From Pelagomonas calceolata (taxonomy: Eukaryota > Sar > Pelagophyceae > Pelagomonadales > Pelagomonadaceae): DNA of 64,000 nt. Position numbers and translations under genes: made by a program. Shown piece by piece: positions 53,473 to 61,790 of this stretch (within the stretch, counting starts at the first letter, position 1; each line of letters starts with the position of its first letter). The stretch is from positions 3,872,501 to 3,936,500 of the forward strand of contig CAKKNE010000002.1 in the NCBI GenBank assembly GCA_918797485.1. Direction: 5' to 3'. The notes under the pieces were generated by a model. That model worked only from the letters and a program-made list of their open reading frames with translations, was not told the DNA's origin and searched no databases.

Positions 53473-55248
53473 ATGGCCGGGGCAGCCTCATCGCCCAGCG
53501 CGCTGGCCGCCTGGACCTGCCCGCTGACCGGGCAGCTATTCGTGGAGCCGGTGCTCTACCTGGCCCCAAACGACGGCGCGGCGCAGATTTACGAGCGCGC
53601 GGCATTGGAACAGCAGCTCGCGTCGCTCGGCATCACCGGGGACGACCGCGGCCGCCTCGTGCCCGTGGAGGCCGTCCGGTTCGCCGTCGAGGCGGCGGTC
53701 GCGCGAGGTGAAGCGCCAGCCCCGGCGCGGGAAGCGTGGATCGGCGGCGCGCTCGCGGCGGCGGCGCGCGCTGCCCTGCAGACGCACGACCTCGGGTCCC
53801 TGCGGCGCGTCTGCGCCGCGGCGGCGGCCGCCGGCGACGCGCTCTCCAAGGATGGTGCGGCCCTTTTCGTCGAGGGCCTGCCCGCGGAGCTGCGGGACGA
53901 GGCGGAATCCATCCTGGATGCGAAGCAAGTCGACGTGACGCCGCTCCAGGCGCGCGCGCGCGGACGCATCGAACGGCGGCGCCACGCGGAGCGCATCGCC
54001 TTCGCTCTGCGCTGGAGCGCGCGCCGCGAGCGCCACACGACCACGCCGCGGTCGACGCGGCGCATCTCGTGGGACCCGGACCTGTCGCGCGAGGCGCCGT
54101 TCCCGTCGCCCCTGGCCGAGACGCCGCACCGCGACTGGCCGCTGCACGCGGCGACCTCGGCGCCGGCGTCGCCCGAAGCCGCGACGGAGACGCGCGGTCG
54201 CTTCCGCGTTTCAAGAGGCGCCGACGTCGTGCCGACGCCGCCGCCGACGCCGCCTCCGCCCCGCAAGCGGCCCTCCTGCGCCGCCACGCCGCCGGCGCCG
54301 CCCCGCGTGACGACGCCCCGCTCCCTGACACGCTTCCAGGCCGCGCGGCGCGCGGCCCAGGCGTCCGACAAGGCGGCATCGACGCTCCAGCGCGCCTGGA
54401 AGGCGCACCGGCCGGCCGCGCCCGAGCCCACCGAACCCACAGAGCCTTCGCCGCCGACGGGCCGCCGGGCGCGCACCTCGATGACGGGCCGGCCCGTCAC
54501 GCGCCGGACGCCGCGCAAGCGCGCGCCCGTCTGGGCCTCGCCGGACGGCGCCGAGGCCGCGGCCGCGGCGGCCGCCGGCCGCGCAGCGACTGCCGCTGCG
54601 ACTGCTCAAGCCGCGGCGCGGGAGGCCGCGACCGCCGCGGACGCCGCCGAGGCCATCGAAGAGATCGTGGGCGCCGTCCTCGACACGGTCGCGGACGAGC
54701 CCTCGGACGTCTCCGCGGACGCGCCCTCGGACGTGCCCTCGGACGCGTCGGACGCGCCCGTGGCGCCGCTCGCGGTGCCCGAGGAGCTCGACGCCGACGA
54801 GCCCGCGCCGGGGCCCGCGACGCCGCCGGCCCGCCCGGCCGGGGCCCCGCACGCCCGGCCGGCCAAGTCGCCGCGGCCCGACGGCGAGGAGGTCGCCGAC
54901 GTGAGCTACACGGAGTCCGAGCTCGCCGTGCTCTGCACGCCGGCCGCCGCGACGGCCTCGCGCGAGCTGGCGGCCGACTCCATCAGCGCTTCGCGCGAGA
55001 CGCCGCGGCCGCCGAGCGCGCGGCGGCCGCGGCGCGCTACGCCGCGCGCGCTCGCGAGCCCGCTGCGCTGCGCCACGAACGAGACCCCGAAGGTCGTCCC
55101 GGGGCCGAAGCCGGCGCTCCCGCCGCGGCCCAAGAAGATCTCGCCGCGCTGCGTCACCGCGTTCCCGCCCGCCGAATCGCCGCCGGCCGCCAAGGATTCC
55201 CTGCCCCTCGTCCTGCCCGGCGGCCGGAAATTGCCGCCCGTCGTTTAG
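53473..55248 (+). CDS. Disordered protein with degenerate U-box-like start and IQ motif
   Basis: A protein of 591 residues from the ATG at 53473. Residues about 14-75 resemble a U-box (WTCPLTGQLFVEPVLYLA ... IYERAALEQQLASLG ... GRLVPVEAVRFAVEAAV), with the Cys-Pro-Leu-Thr-Gly start and hydrophobic core but weaker middle. A helical region follows to about 185. Near residues 300-320 is an IQ-like calmodulin-binding helix (SDKAASTLQRAWKAHR). The rest is Ala/Pro/Arg-rich with Asp/Ser repeats. E3 ligase activity is possible but the U-box is atypical. It converges with the phosphoesterase gene, 45 bp away. Confidence 0.6.
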   Translation: MAGAASSPSALAAWTCPLTGQLFVEPVLYLAPNDGAAQIYERAALEQQLASLGITGDDRGRLVPVEAVRFAVEAAVARGEAPAPAREAWIGGALAAAARAALQTHDLGSLRRVCAAAAAAGDALSKDGAALFVEGLPAELRDEAESILDAKQVDVTPLQARARGRIERRRHAERIAFALRWSARRERHTTTPRSTRRISWDPDLSREAPFPSPLAETPHRDWPLHAATSAPASPEAATETRGRFRVSRGADVVPTPPPTPPPPRKRPSCAATPPAPPRVTTPRSLTRFQAARRAAQASDKAASTLQRAWKAHRPAAPEPTEPTEPSPPTGRRARTSMTGRPVTRRTPRKRAPVWASPDGAEAAAAAAAGRAATAAATAQAAAREAATAADAAEAIEEIVGAVLDTVADEPSDVSADAPSDVPSDASDAPVAPLAVPEELDADEPAPGPATPPARPAGAPHARPAKSPRPDGEEVADVSYTESELAVLCTPAAATASRELAADSISASRETPRPPSARRPRRATPRALASPLRCATNETPKVVPGPKPALPPRPKKISPRCVTAFPPAESPPAAKDSLPLVLPGGRKLPPVV

Positions 55249-55293
55249 AGTACGCCAAGCCTAAGTACTCCTCAACAACATTACACGCGGCTC

Positions 55294-56952
55294 CTAGACG
55301 CCGTCGTCGGTCCCGTCGTCGCTTCCGTCGTCGTCGACGCGCGCCCTCTTCGCGGAACCCTCGTGGAGGTCCTCGGCCTCGGCGAGCTCGGGGTACGCGC
55401 GCCGCTTCGGCCGCACCCACCGCACGGGCTCCGCCGGCGCGGGGTCGTTCGGGTCGCGCCAGTACTTGCGCTTCGGGGCGACGGGCTGGTCGGGGGCCTC
55501 CTTGAAGCCGTGGACGGGGATGTCCAGGACCGTCGGCGGGCGCAGCATCGCCACGTCGTCGTAGCGTCCCGTTCCCTCGATCAACCGGTAGCCCGTGATG
55601 TCCGGGAGGCCCGTCTCCGACGCCGCATTCGCGAAGAGCGTGCCCGGGTGGCGCCGCGACACGCAGAGCCGCGGCCCCGCCTCCTCGTCCGACTGCTGGG
55701 CGTGGACGTGGCCGAAGACGCAGAGCGACGGCGCCTTGTGTTGCGACAGGGCTTGGGCGAAGGCGTCGCAGCCGCAGCGCCGCTCGCGCTGCACGAGGTC
55801 CAGAATACCGTAGGGCGGTCCATGGGCCACCATAATCACACCTCGGTCACAGTCCGCCCGTTTGAGGAGCGAGTCCCACCTTTGTAAAGACTCGGCGTGG
55901 TCGTCGGGCCGGATGCCGTTGTGGCCTGACGCGCAGGGGATCTGATCTGCCTTAGTCTGCTGGTCCGTCAAGGGGATGAGCGGCGTCACGGGACTGCCGA
56001 TGACGCGTAGCTGCGCCGTGTTTCCACCAATGGTCTCCACATCAACATCGACGTGCGTCTCCCGCAAGACATGGATCTGACCAGGATAACTACCTTGGAG
56101 CAGCCGGACCACGGCGTCCGTCGCCTCTCTCGCCGTCCGGCCCCAGGGCCTTCTTCGTTCGGTCTGCCAGCGATGCGCTACTCGATCCATGGCGCCGCAC
56201 GAGTCGCATAAGTCATCATCACAAAGTAACCCGTCGTGGTTGCCGCCAATCACGATGATGTGACAGCGGGGCCGCGCGTCGATGATGTCTCTGAATAAAG
56301 TAGCCCAGGCCTCCACCGACGCCAATTCCTTCTCGTGGCCCGTTTCCAGTATGCCCTTGGCCCTCCGGTCGATGCCGCGGCCGCTCTCCGTCGCCAATTC
56401 ATCATTTTGCTCGAGGCCTAGGTCGCCGGCGAAGATGGCGAGCCCTATGTCGGCCGGCGCGTGGTCCCGGAACCACTCCGCCGTGTCGACCCTTCTCCGA
56501 TCTTCCCCGTCCCCCACGAAGTAGGCCTTGTCCCACTGGTGCCGGTGGAGATCGGCGAAGCAGGCGCACCTTATTTTCTGGTCGTCCTCGTGCGCGCTTT
56601 CGATTCTTAATTCATGGGTGGTCTCTAACTCATCATCCGTGTCCTCAAAGGTGTCGAAGTACGAGAACTTGGCCTTGCGCGCGAGGAGCGTGCCGGGCCT
56701 TGGGGGCGGTGGGGCAGGCGGCGCTTCCGGCGCCGGCGCGGGGCCGGCGTCCTGCGGCGCCTGCAGCGCTGCCGGCGCCTCCTGCTGTGACTCCGTCGCC
56801 ACTGGTGCGGCCGCTGGCGCCGCCGCCGTGGCCGGGGCGCGCCGCGGCGGCGGCAGTGAGTCCTGAGAGTCGGCTGTCAAATCTGTTACTGGAGGGCCCA
56901 TCAGCTCTACACTATCGTCATCATCCAGCGTAAGGTCTATTGCGGAGGCCAT
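55294..56952 (-). CDS. Calcineurin-like metallophosphoesterase with SIM-like N-terminus
   Basis: A protein of 552 residues. The first 35 residues contain two SIM-like words, AIDLTLDDDD and VTDLTADSQDS, followed by a Pro/Ala-rich linker. The catalytic domain (about 120-480) has the ordered metal motifs of the family: FADLHRHQ (DxH), IFAGDLG (GD), IGGNHDG (GNHD), VAHGPP (GH-type) and FGHVHAQ (GHxH), a spacing like MPPED-type phosphodiesterases. The C-terminus is basic then acidic (KRKYW...KRARVDDDGSDDG), suggesting a nuclear location. Substrate is unknown. It shares a 158-bp promoter holding element copy 8 with the RING/TPR gene. Confidence 0.83.
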   Translation of the reverse strand: MASAIDLTLDDDDSVELMGPPVTDLTADSQDSLPPPRRAPATAAAPAAAPVATESQQEAPAALQAPQDAGPAPAPEAPPAPPPPRPGTLLARKAKFSYFDTFEDTDDELETTHELRIESAHEDDQKIRCACFADLHRHQWDKAYFVGDGEDRRRVDTAEWFRDHAPADIGLAIFAGDLGLEQNDELATESGRGIDRRAKGILETGHEKELASVEAWATLFRDIIDARPRCHIIVIGGNHDGLLCDDDLCDSCGAMDRVAHRWQTERRRPWGRTAREATDAVVRLLQGSYPGQIHVLRETHVDVDVETIGGNTAQLRVIGSPVTPLIPLTDQQTKADQIPCASGHNGIRPDDHAESLQRWDSLLKRADCDRGVIMVAHGPPYGILDLVQRERRCGCDAFAQALSQHKAPSLCVFGHVHAQQSDEEAGPRLCVSRRHPGTLFANAASETGLPDITGYRLIEGTGRYDDVAMLRPPTVLDIPVHGFKEAPDQPVAPKRKYWRDPNDPAPAEPVRWVRPKRRAYPELAEAEDLHEGSAKRARVDDDGSDDGTDDGV

Positions 56953-57026
56953 TTTGGGCTCAAAGTCAATGTGCGGCCGTACCCGCGGTTCCGCTCACCC
57001 GTCGAGCACGGTTCGGCTTTTGTGCG

Positions 57027-57049
57027 GCTAGTGTCTTACATGCCGCTAG
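57027..57049 (+). repeat. 24-bp palindromic element, copy 8
   Basis: Reads GCTAGTGTCTTAC then ATGCCGCTAG, followed by G. It sits between divergent genes, 75 bp from the start at 56952 and 61 bp from the start at 57111. Confidence 0.88.
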
Positions 57050-57110
57050 GTCGAGCAATTGGACTAGGCCAGAGTCTGGCGACAGCGATCAAATTTTTAC
57101 GATCTAAATA

Positions 57111-58420
57111 ATGGTGGTTGTTCACCCTCATTTCCAACTGTTTCTGTACGTGTTTACCTTAGTCGCCGCGGTATGCTTAGGCCTCCTCTTTGTCAAGCAA
57201 AAAGGAGTAGCAGACGCGGCGGACACCCCGTCGACGTATCAGGTCGGCGCGAGGGTCGAGCTGGTCGGCCTGAGGAAAGCTTTGCTTAATGGCGCGACGG
57301 GTCATGTGGTCAAGGAGCTCGACGAGGGCACCGGTCGTATCGCCGTCAAACTCATCTCAGGGCGCGAGGTTGCGATCAAGCCAGAGAACCTCAAGGCCGC
57401 CGACCTCGACCAGATTTTGGAGAACCAGAGTCACGTGGACAAAAAATATAACGAGGCCGTCGCGGTCGCGGTCGAGGCGTGCGCCGAGGACACGAAGGGG
57501 CAGATGTGCTACATCTGCATGGACGGCGCGGCCAAGGAGGCCTCGTGCGCGGGTGCGCGTGCCGCGGCGGGAACGGTTTTGTGCACGTGTCGTGCCTGGC
57601 GCGGCAGGCGAAGGTTTTGGTCGCGGAGGCCGAGGAGAAAAATTTGGGCCCCAAGGTGTGTAGTGAGAGGTGGGCGAGGTGGCAGTCGTGTCGCCTGTGC
57701 GAGCAAGATTACCACGGCGTCGTGGCGGGCGCCCTCGGGTGGGCGTGCTGGAAGACGTACGTAGGTCGGCATGAGATGGAAACGGCTCGGCAATTGGCGA
57801 TGAGCTCGCTTGGGACCGGCTTGTTCGCCGCAGACCACCGCGAGGACGCTTTGTCCGTGTACGAGGCGAACTTGTCTATACTACGGCGCGTTGGCGCAGA
57901 TGAAGAGAGCATGCTCAACGTGCAGGGCAATCTTGCGTGCACGTATCACAGACTAGGACGCCTTGAAGAGGCAAAAAGTATGCGGCGAGACTGCTACTCT
58001 GGGTGGTTGAAGCTTAAGGGTGCGGAACACCCATCAACCCTCTTCGCAGCCAACTTCTACGCGACGTTGCTAAACGTAGTTGAAGCCAAGGCACTGTTGT
58101 GCAAAATTATACCCGTGGCGCGACGCGTCCTCGGCGATTCAGATGATCTCACGCTCAAGATGCGATGGGTTTACAGTCAGGCACTCTACGGTGACCCCGG
58201 CGCCTCGCTCGACGATCTCCGCGAGGCCGTGACGACACTCGAGGACACTGCACGCATCGCGCGGCGCGTGCTCGGTGGCGAGCACCCGCTCACAACGGGA
58301 GTTGAGAAAACTCTAGGAAAGTCGCGGGCAGCGTATGATGCGCGTCGGGGCGTTTTAGAGGCTCTAGCTGGAGGCCACGGCGTCGACCTGGCAGCTCTAA
58401 GACAGACCTATCGCGCCTAA
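57111..58420 (+). CDS. Membrane-anchored RING-variant/TPR protein, interrupted by an apparent frameshift
   Basis: The N-terminus (ATG 57111) has a membrane span (LFLYVFTLVAAVCLGLLFV), then the small beta module VELVGLRKALLNGATGHV...GRIAVKL...VAIKPENL shared with the gene at 16980, then the start of a RING-variant finger (CYICMDGAAKEA). The second half of that finger (GLVRGCACRGGNGFVHVSCLARQ ... CRLCEQDY) and a TPR tail (ALSVYEANLSILRRVGADEES, NLACTYHRLGRLEEAKSM, EAKALLCKIIPVARRVLG) continue in another frame. The shift falls at about 57537-57541, in AAGGAGGCC, with no splice sites. It could be a sequencing error or a real one-base loss. Without it the product would be a MARCH-like E3 candidate. 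Confidence 0.7.
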
Positions 58421-58433
58421 GGAGAATCAAATA

Positions 58434-59654
58434 TTAAGCCTTCCCCCGCTTCAAGTCCTCCCGCCGCGACGCCTCCTGGATGTCGATCTTCGCCTGGCTT
58501 TGCGCGGCGATGCCCCGGATGCCTTTATCCGAGGCGTTGAACTTCGGCAGCCAGTGGTCCTTGAACCAGGCGATGGTCTCGGCCCAGCCCTGTTCGTAGG
58601 GAATGATCGGCTCGAAGCCGAGGTCGCGCTCCGCATTCACAATGTCGAACCACCGGTGCATCGTCAATACTCTAACGTTGAACGGGTTCAGCTTGATTGT
58701 TGTACGTAGCACAATCTCGAGGCCTCGACAGACATAAGCTAAGGGCGTTAGAAACCACGTCGCCAAATGAGTTTTATCCCACAACGACGTAAAGCCCATG
58801 CCCACCACGGCTTTATCTAACTCTTTCCAGAAGATGAGGTACTGTTCGTCGTTCGGGTGGGTCCTACCATCTGTCGTGATGTAGAACTTTCCCAGAGCTG
58901 GCGAGTTTTTCTTGAGGGCCCGTTCGGCAATAATTAACCCGTGGCAGTAGTTGTCGACGTGCGTGAAGCAAATTCTATTAAATCCCTTGCCGAAGACGCG
59001 TAAGCGGCCCGTCCCCGCCGCCTCCAATAAATTCGGCAGGAATAAATTATCTCTCGGACCATACACCTGGTGCGGCGCGACACTCACCGTCATCAACTCG
59101 TCACAACAGGCTGCTCTTACCGCAAGTTCCGCCCGAGCCTTCGTCGCGGCGTACTCCTGGAGGTAGGATTTGAGCGGTAACGAGGGCATCTCGTCCTCCC
59201 TCAACCCGTCGACGTCGGCGCCCGTGAACCGCGTCGACGGCGACGACGAAAAGACGAGCTTCGGCACGCCGTGCTTCCGGCACGCATCCAAGACATTCAG
59301 CGTGCCCTCGTAGTTGACGCGCGTGTAGAGAGGCGTCGGGTGGAAGGGTCCGACCGCTGCGGCGTTGTGCCAGACGCAGTCGGCGCCTTTTATCGCCGCG
59401 GAGACGCCCTCTTTATCGGTCACGTCGCAGACGCGCCAGTCGATGGCCGGGTGCTGCCACGCGTCCTTGGGCGGCGGCACGATGTCGAGGGAGATGACCT
59501 TTTTGGCCCCTCGCTCGACTAACATCTCAACGAGCCGTTGCCCGACGAAGCCCGTGCCGCCGGTAACGACGCATACGTTCGGTACGGGCGGCCTTGGTTT
59601 GCTGGATGCCGCCTTTTGTAATGGGGACGACTGGGGCGCGAGGAGCGGGGCCAT
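58434..59654 (-). CDS. Extended SDR, 3-beta-hydroxysteroid / sterol-4-alpha-carboxylate dehydrogenase-like
   Basis: A protein of 406 residues from the ATG at 59654 (MAPLLAPQSS; an upstream ATG at 59792 would add a basic leader of 46 residues). It shows the Rossmann motif VVTGGTGFVGQRLVEML, DVTDKEGV, WHNAAAVGPFHP, NYEGTLNVLDACRKHGV, the catalytic pair in YAATKARAE (YxxxK) preceded by SSSPSTRF, and VYGPRDNLFLPNLLEA. This is the pattern of 3-beta-HSD/NSDHL enzymes, which oxidise and decarboxylate C4-methyl sterol intermediates in the ER. Hydrophobic stretches near residues 300-330 would fit membrane association. Substrate is inferred. Confidence 0.82.
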   Translation of the reverse strand: MAPLLAPQSSPLQKAASSKPRPPVPNVCVVTGGTGFVGQRLVEMLVERGAKKVISLDIVPPPKDAWQHPAIDWRVCDVTDKEGVSAAIKGADCVWHNAAAVGPFHPTPLYTRVNYEGTLNVLDACRKHGVPKLVFSSSPSTRFTGADVDGLREDEMPSLPLKSYLQEYAATKARAELAVRAACCDELMTVSVAPHQVYGPRDNLFLPNLLEAAGTGRLRVFGKGFNRICFTHVDNYCHGLIIAERALKKNSPALGKFYITTDGRTHPNDEQYLIFWKELDKAVVGMGFTSLWDKTHLATWFLTPLAYVCRGLEIVLRTTIKLNPFNVRVLTMHRWFDIVNAERDLGFEPIIPYEQGWAETIAWFKDHWLPKFNASDKGIRGIAAQSQAKIDIQEASRREDLKRGKA

Positions 59655-60093
59655 GGCTGAGACCGTGGCGAGGAGTGCTAATGAGCGCGCCGTTCTTGCA
59701 GCGGTTTTGCGACGGCTGGGGCGCGGCTGCTTTTTTGAACAGCTCACAAGTGTTCGCAGAGCAGCGTATGCCGCGCACGGCTGCAAAAACACACGCTGAC
59801 AAGGCCAATCGCAGTACCTTATCTTATCTCTATACCTTGTACGTATATATGATACGAGACTTACAGCTCGATGGCGTCGGCCGATGTTGAACGACGCTTG
59901 CCGAAGATGCGTCCGAGGCCGCCCCAGGCGCCCCAGGGCACCGCGCGCACGGCGTCGGCCGCGACGAAGTCTTTCCCGGGGGACGTCTTAAGTGAGTGGA
60001 GTGCCTTAGCGCACGGGGAGGGGAAAGGGAAGAATCAGACGACGGCGCGCGCGCACGCGGCCCGGTGCGTGCCGATCACGCGCGTCAGGGCCA
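59655..60093. other. Intergenic or partly coding region
   Basis: Mostly spacer. On the minus strand, from about 60003 down to a TAA at 59861-59863, one frame reads like protein (KALHSLKTSPGKDF ... AVPWGAWGGLGRIFGK) and is preceded by a pyrimidine-rich tract and CTAAG, so it could be a last exon of the UIM gene. A plus-strand frame from 59871 overlaps it antisense. Confidence 0.4.
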
Positions 60094-60651
60094 TTACCAC
60101 GCCGGCATCAAAGCCGGGGCCGCGCGGCAGCGCCGGGGGAGCGCGCGCGACGGCGGGTGCCACTCCGCCTCATGCAGGCACCGCGCGAGCGCGGCGTCGT
60201 TTTCCTCCTGGCGCCGCCGCCGCGCGAGCGCGTCGTCGTCGTCGCCGTCAGACTCTGACCAGTCGTCGTCGCTGCTGTCTGACCTCGGCCGCTTCGGCGC
60301 GGGCGCGGCGGCGTTGTCGTCGCTGAGTTCGGCCTCTTCTTCTTCCGCCGGCGCCGGAGCAGGCGGCGCGGGCGGCGCCGCGGCGGGCGCGGCCTCTTGA
60401 GCCGGCTGCGGGCCGGGCGACGGCGGCGACGGCGGCCGCGGGGCTTCCTCGCCTTCTCCTTTGAGCTCGCGCCAGGCCGCGAGGAAGCGCGCGCGCGAGA
60501 CCGGCGCCCACGCTTCGAGATTTAAATGCTCGGAGAGCATATGATCAGAGAGCCACCGCAAATCCTCTAGCGACTCGACTACCGCTCTCACCTCGGCGCG
60601 CCGGGCGTCCGTGCCGACGTTCGTCAGTAGCCACGAGTCTAAGTCGGCCAT
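60094..60651 (-). CDS. Small acidic protein with SAM-like helix set and UIM-like motif; 3' end uncertain
   Basis: A continuous frame of 185 residues from the ATG at 60651. Residues about 1-66 form a helical unit (LTNVGTDARRAEVRAVVES, DLRWLSDHMLSEHLNL, VSRARFLAAWREL) with a SAM-domain outline. A Pro/Ala linker and acidic tract (DDDWSESDGDDDD) follow, then a UIM-like helix (EENDAALARCLHEAEW). After that the frame turns Arg/Pro-rich and stops at 60094, where the sequence GTAATG could be a splice donor leading to the coding-like stretch 60003-59861. The exact gene end is therefore unresolved. It shares element copy 9 with VPS37. Confidence 0.55.
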   Translation of the reverse strand: MADLDSWLLTNVGTDARRAEVRAVVESLEDLRWLSDHMLSEHLNLEAWAPVSRARFLAAWRELKGEGEEAPRPPSPPSPGPQPAQEAAPAAAPPAPPAPAPAEEEEAELSDDNAAAPAPKRPRSDSSDDDWSESDGDDDDALARRRRQEENDAALARCLHEAEWHPPSRALPRRCRAAPALMPAW

Positions 60652-60678
60652 TTTGCCCAGGCAAAAGTTGGCGCCCAA

Positions 60679-60702
60679 GCTAGCGGCCTGTAACACACTA
60701 GC
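60679..60702 (-). repeat. 24-bp palindromic element, copy 9 (reverse orientation)
   Basis: On the minus strand it reads GCTAGTGTGTTAC then AGGCCGCTAGC, the only well-preserved copy in reverse orientation. It lies between divergent genes, 27 bp from the start at 60651 and 124 bp from the start at 60827. Confidence 0.88.
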
Positions 60703-60826
60703 AATCACGAGGAGCTCGCATAAAAATCGCAGCAGTGCCTTAGCCGAGGTCTGCCACGCCTCCAAGGACGCAGAGAAAGACTCCGAGCAGCCCACCGCTC
60801 GCTCCCAGCGAAGAGCCGCCAGCGCT

Positions 60827-61774
60827 ATGGGCATCCGCGACTGGAAGTCCTGGCTGAGGCGCGACGACCCGCGCGAAGAGGCGACGGAGGAACTCGTCCA
60901 GGCCCTGCCCGGGTCGAAGTCCGCCGCGGAAGATTTCTCGTTGGTGGACGTGCCGATCCAGGGCGGCACGCTCCGCGTTTTTTTGCCGTCGCGTTTCCCA
61001 CACGACAAGCCGACGCTGCAACTGCTGCAGCCGACGCGCCACGAGTTTGTGGATCGATATAATCAAGTGAAGTACCCCGGGTTAGACAACTGGTCCCACA
61101 AGACGGACATTGTTAGCGTGGTCCGGGAGGTCGTCGAGGCGCTGCACAAGCCGACCGCGGCGCCCGCCGTGGAGACGAGGCCGAGTTTGGAACGGCCGCC
61201 TTCCGATAGATCGATCCAGGCGCCGGCCGTGCCCGACCGCATCGATGCGGTGGAAGCGATGTCCACGAAGGAACTGCGCTGTTTGGATGAAGACGGCGTC
61301 CGGGACCTCGTCGAAGCGCTCCCGCAAGTGACGGTCATGTCCCAGATGCTCGCGGACCTACGAAACACAAACCTCGAAAGCGCGGAGCGCGTCCGCGCCC
61401 AGCGCGAGGCCGCCTCGATCAAGGACGCGGAGGCGCAGGCGCTACGCATGCGCCTCGCGGACGACGCGGCGGCCTACGAGGCCCTGCTCGCGCGCGCCAG
61501 GACCCTGGAGCCCGCCGACGCGCTGGCCGAGGCCGCGCGGGCCTACGAGGCGCGCGCGCGCGAGTGCGACCAGACGTCCCTCGCGGTCCTCGACCGCTGG
61601 CAGGACGGGAAGTGCGACCGGCCGACGTTTTTGGAGGAGTACGTCGAGGCGCGCGCGGCGCACCACGAGGCCCGCGTCCTGGCGAAGCTCGCGGAGATAA
61701 AAAGGACGCGGCCGCCCCTGACGCGCGAGTCGCCGCGGCCACCGCTGCCGCCGCGGACGCGGTCGTACGGGTAA
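60827..61774 (+). CDS. VPS37: ESCRT-I subunit VPS37 (VPS37A-like with UEV-type N-terminus)
   Basis: A protein of 315 residues from the ATG at 60827 (the frame is open from 60611, but that part would translate element copy 9). The N-terminal ~100 residues have a UEV/RWD-like outline (FSLVDVPIQGGTLRVFLPSR ... LQLLQPTRHEFVD ... YPGLDNW), as in human VPS37A. The C-terminal Mod(r) domain has helices (LRCLDEDGVRDLVEALPQVTVM ... LNTNLESAERV-like) ending in LDRWQDGKCDRPTFLEEYVEARAAHHEARVLAKL, a good match to the VPS37 signature. ESCRT-I sorts ubiquitinated cargo into multivesicular endosomes. The tail is Pro/Arg-rich. Confidence 0.8.
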   Translation: MGIRDWKSWLRRDDPREEATEELVQALPGSKSAAEDFSLVDVPIQGGTLRVFLPSRFPHDKPTLQLLQPTRHEFVDRYNQVKYPGLDNWSHKTDIVSVVREVVEALHKPTAAPAVETRPSLERPPSDRSIQAPAVPDRIDAVEAMSTKELRCLDEDGVRDLVEALPQVTVMSQMLADLRNTNLESAERVRAQREAASIKDAEAQALRMRLADDAAAYEALLARARTLEPADALAEAARAYEARARECDQTSLAVLDRWQDGKCDRPTFLEEYVEARAAHHEARVLAKLAEIKRTRPPLTRESPRPPLPPRTRSYG

Positions 61775-61790
61775 GTAGATATTTAGATTT

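Noticed and set aside
53736-55505. 589-codon plus-strand frame in another phase of the U-box-like gene
   Set aside because: Almost entirely Arg/Gly/Ala repeats from GC-rich codons read out of phase, with no start of its own.
59871-60326. Plus-strand frame of 151 codons beginning MASADVERRLPK
   Set aside because: Starts plausibly but turns into Arg/Ala-rich sequence and lies antisense to the UIM gene and to coding-like minus-strand sequence; I leave it out.
3709-60702. CRISPR-like or tandem array reading of the 24-bp repeats
   Set aside because: Copies are kilobases apart, lie in promoters of a eukaryotic genome and have no regular spacers.
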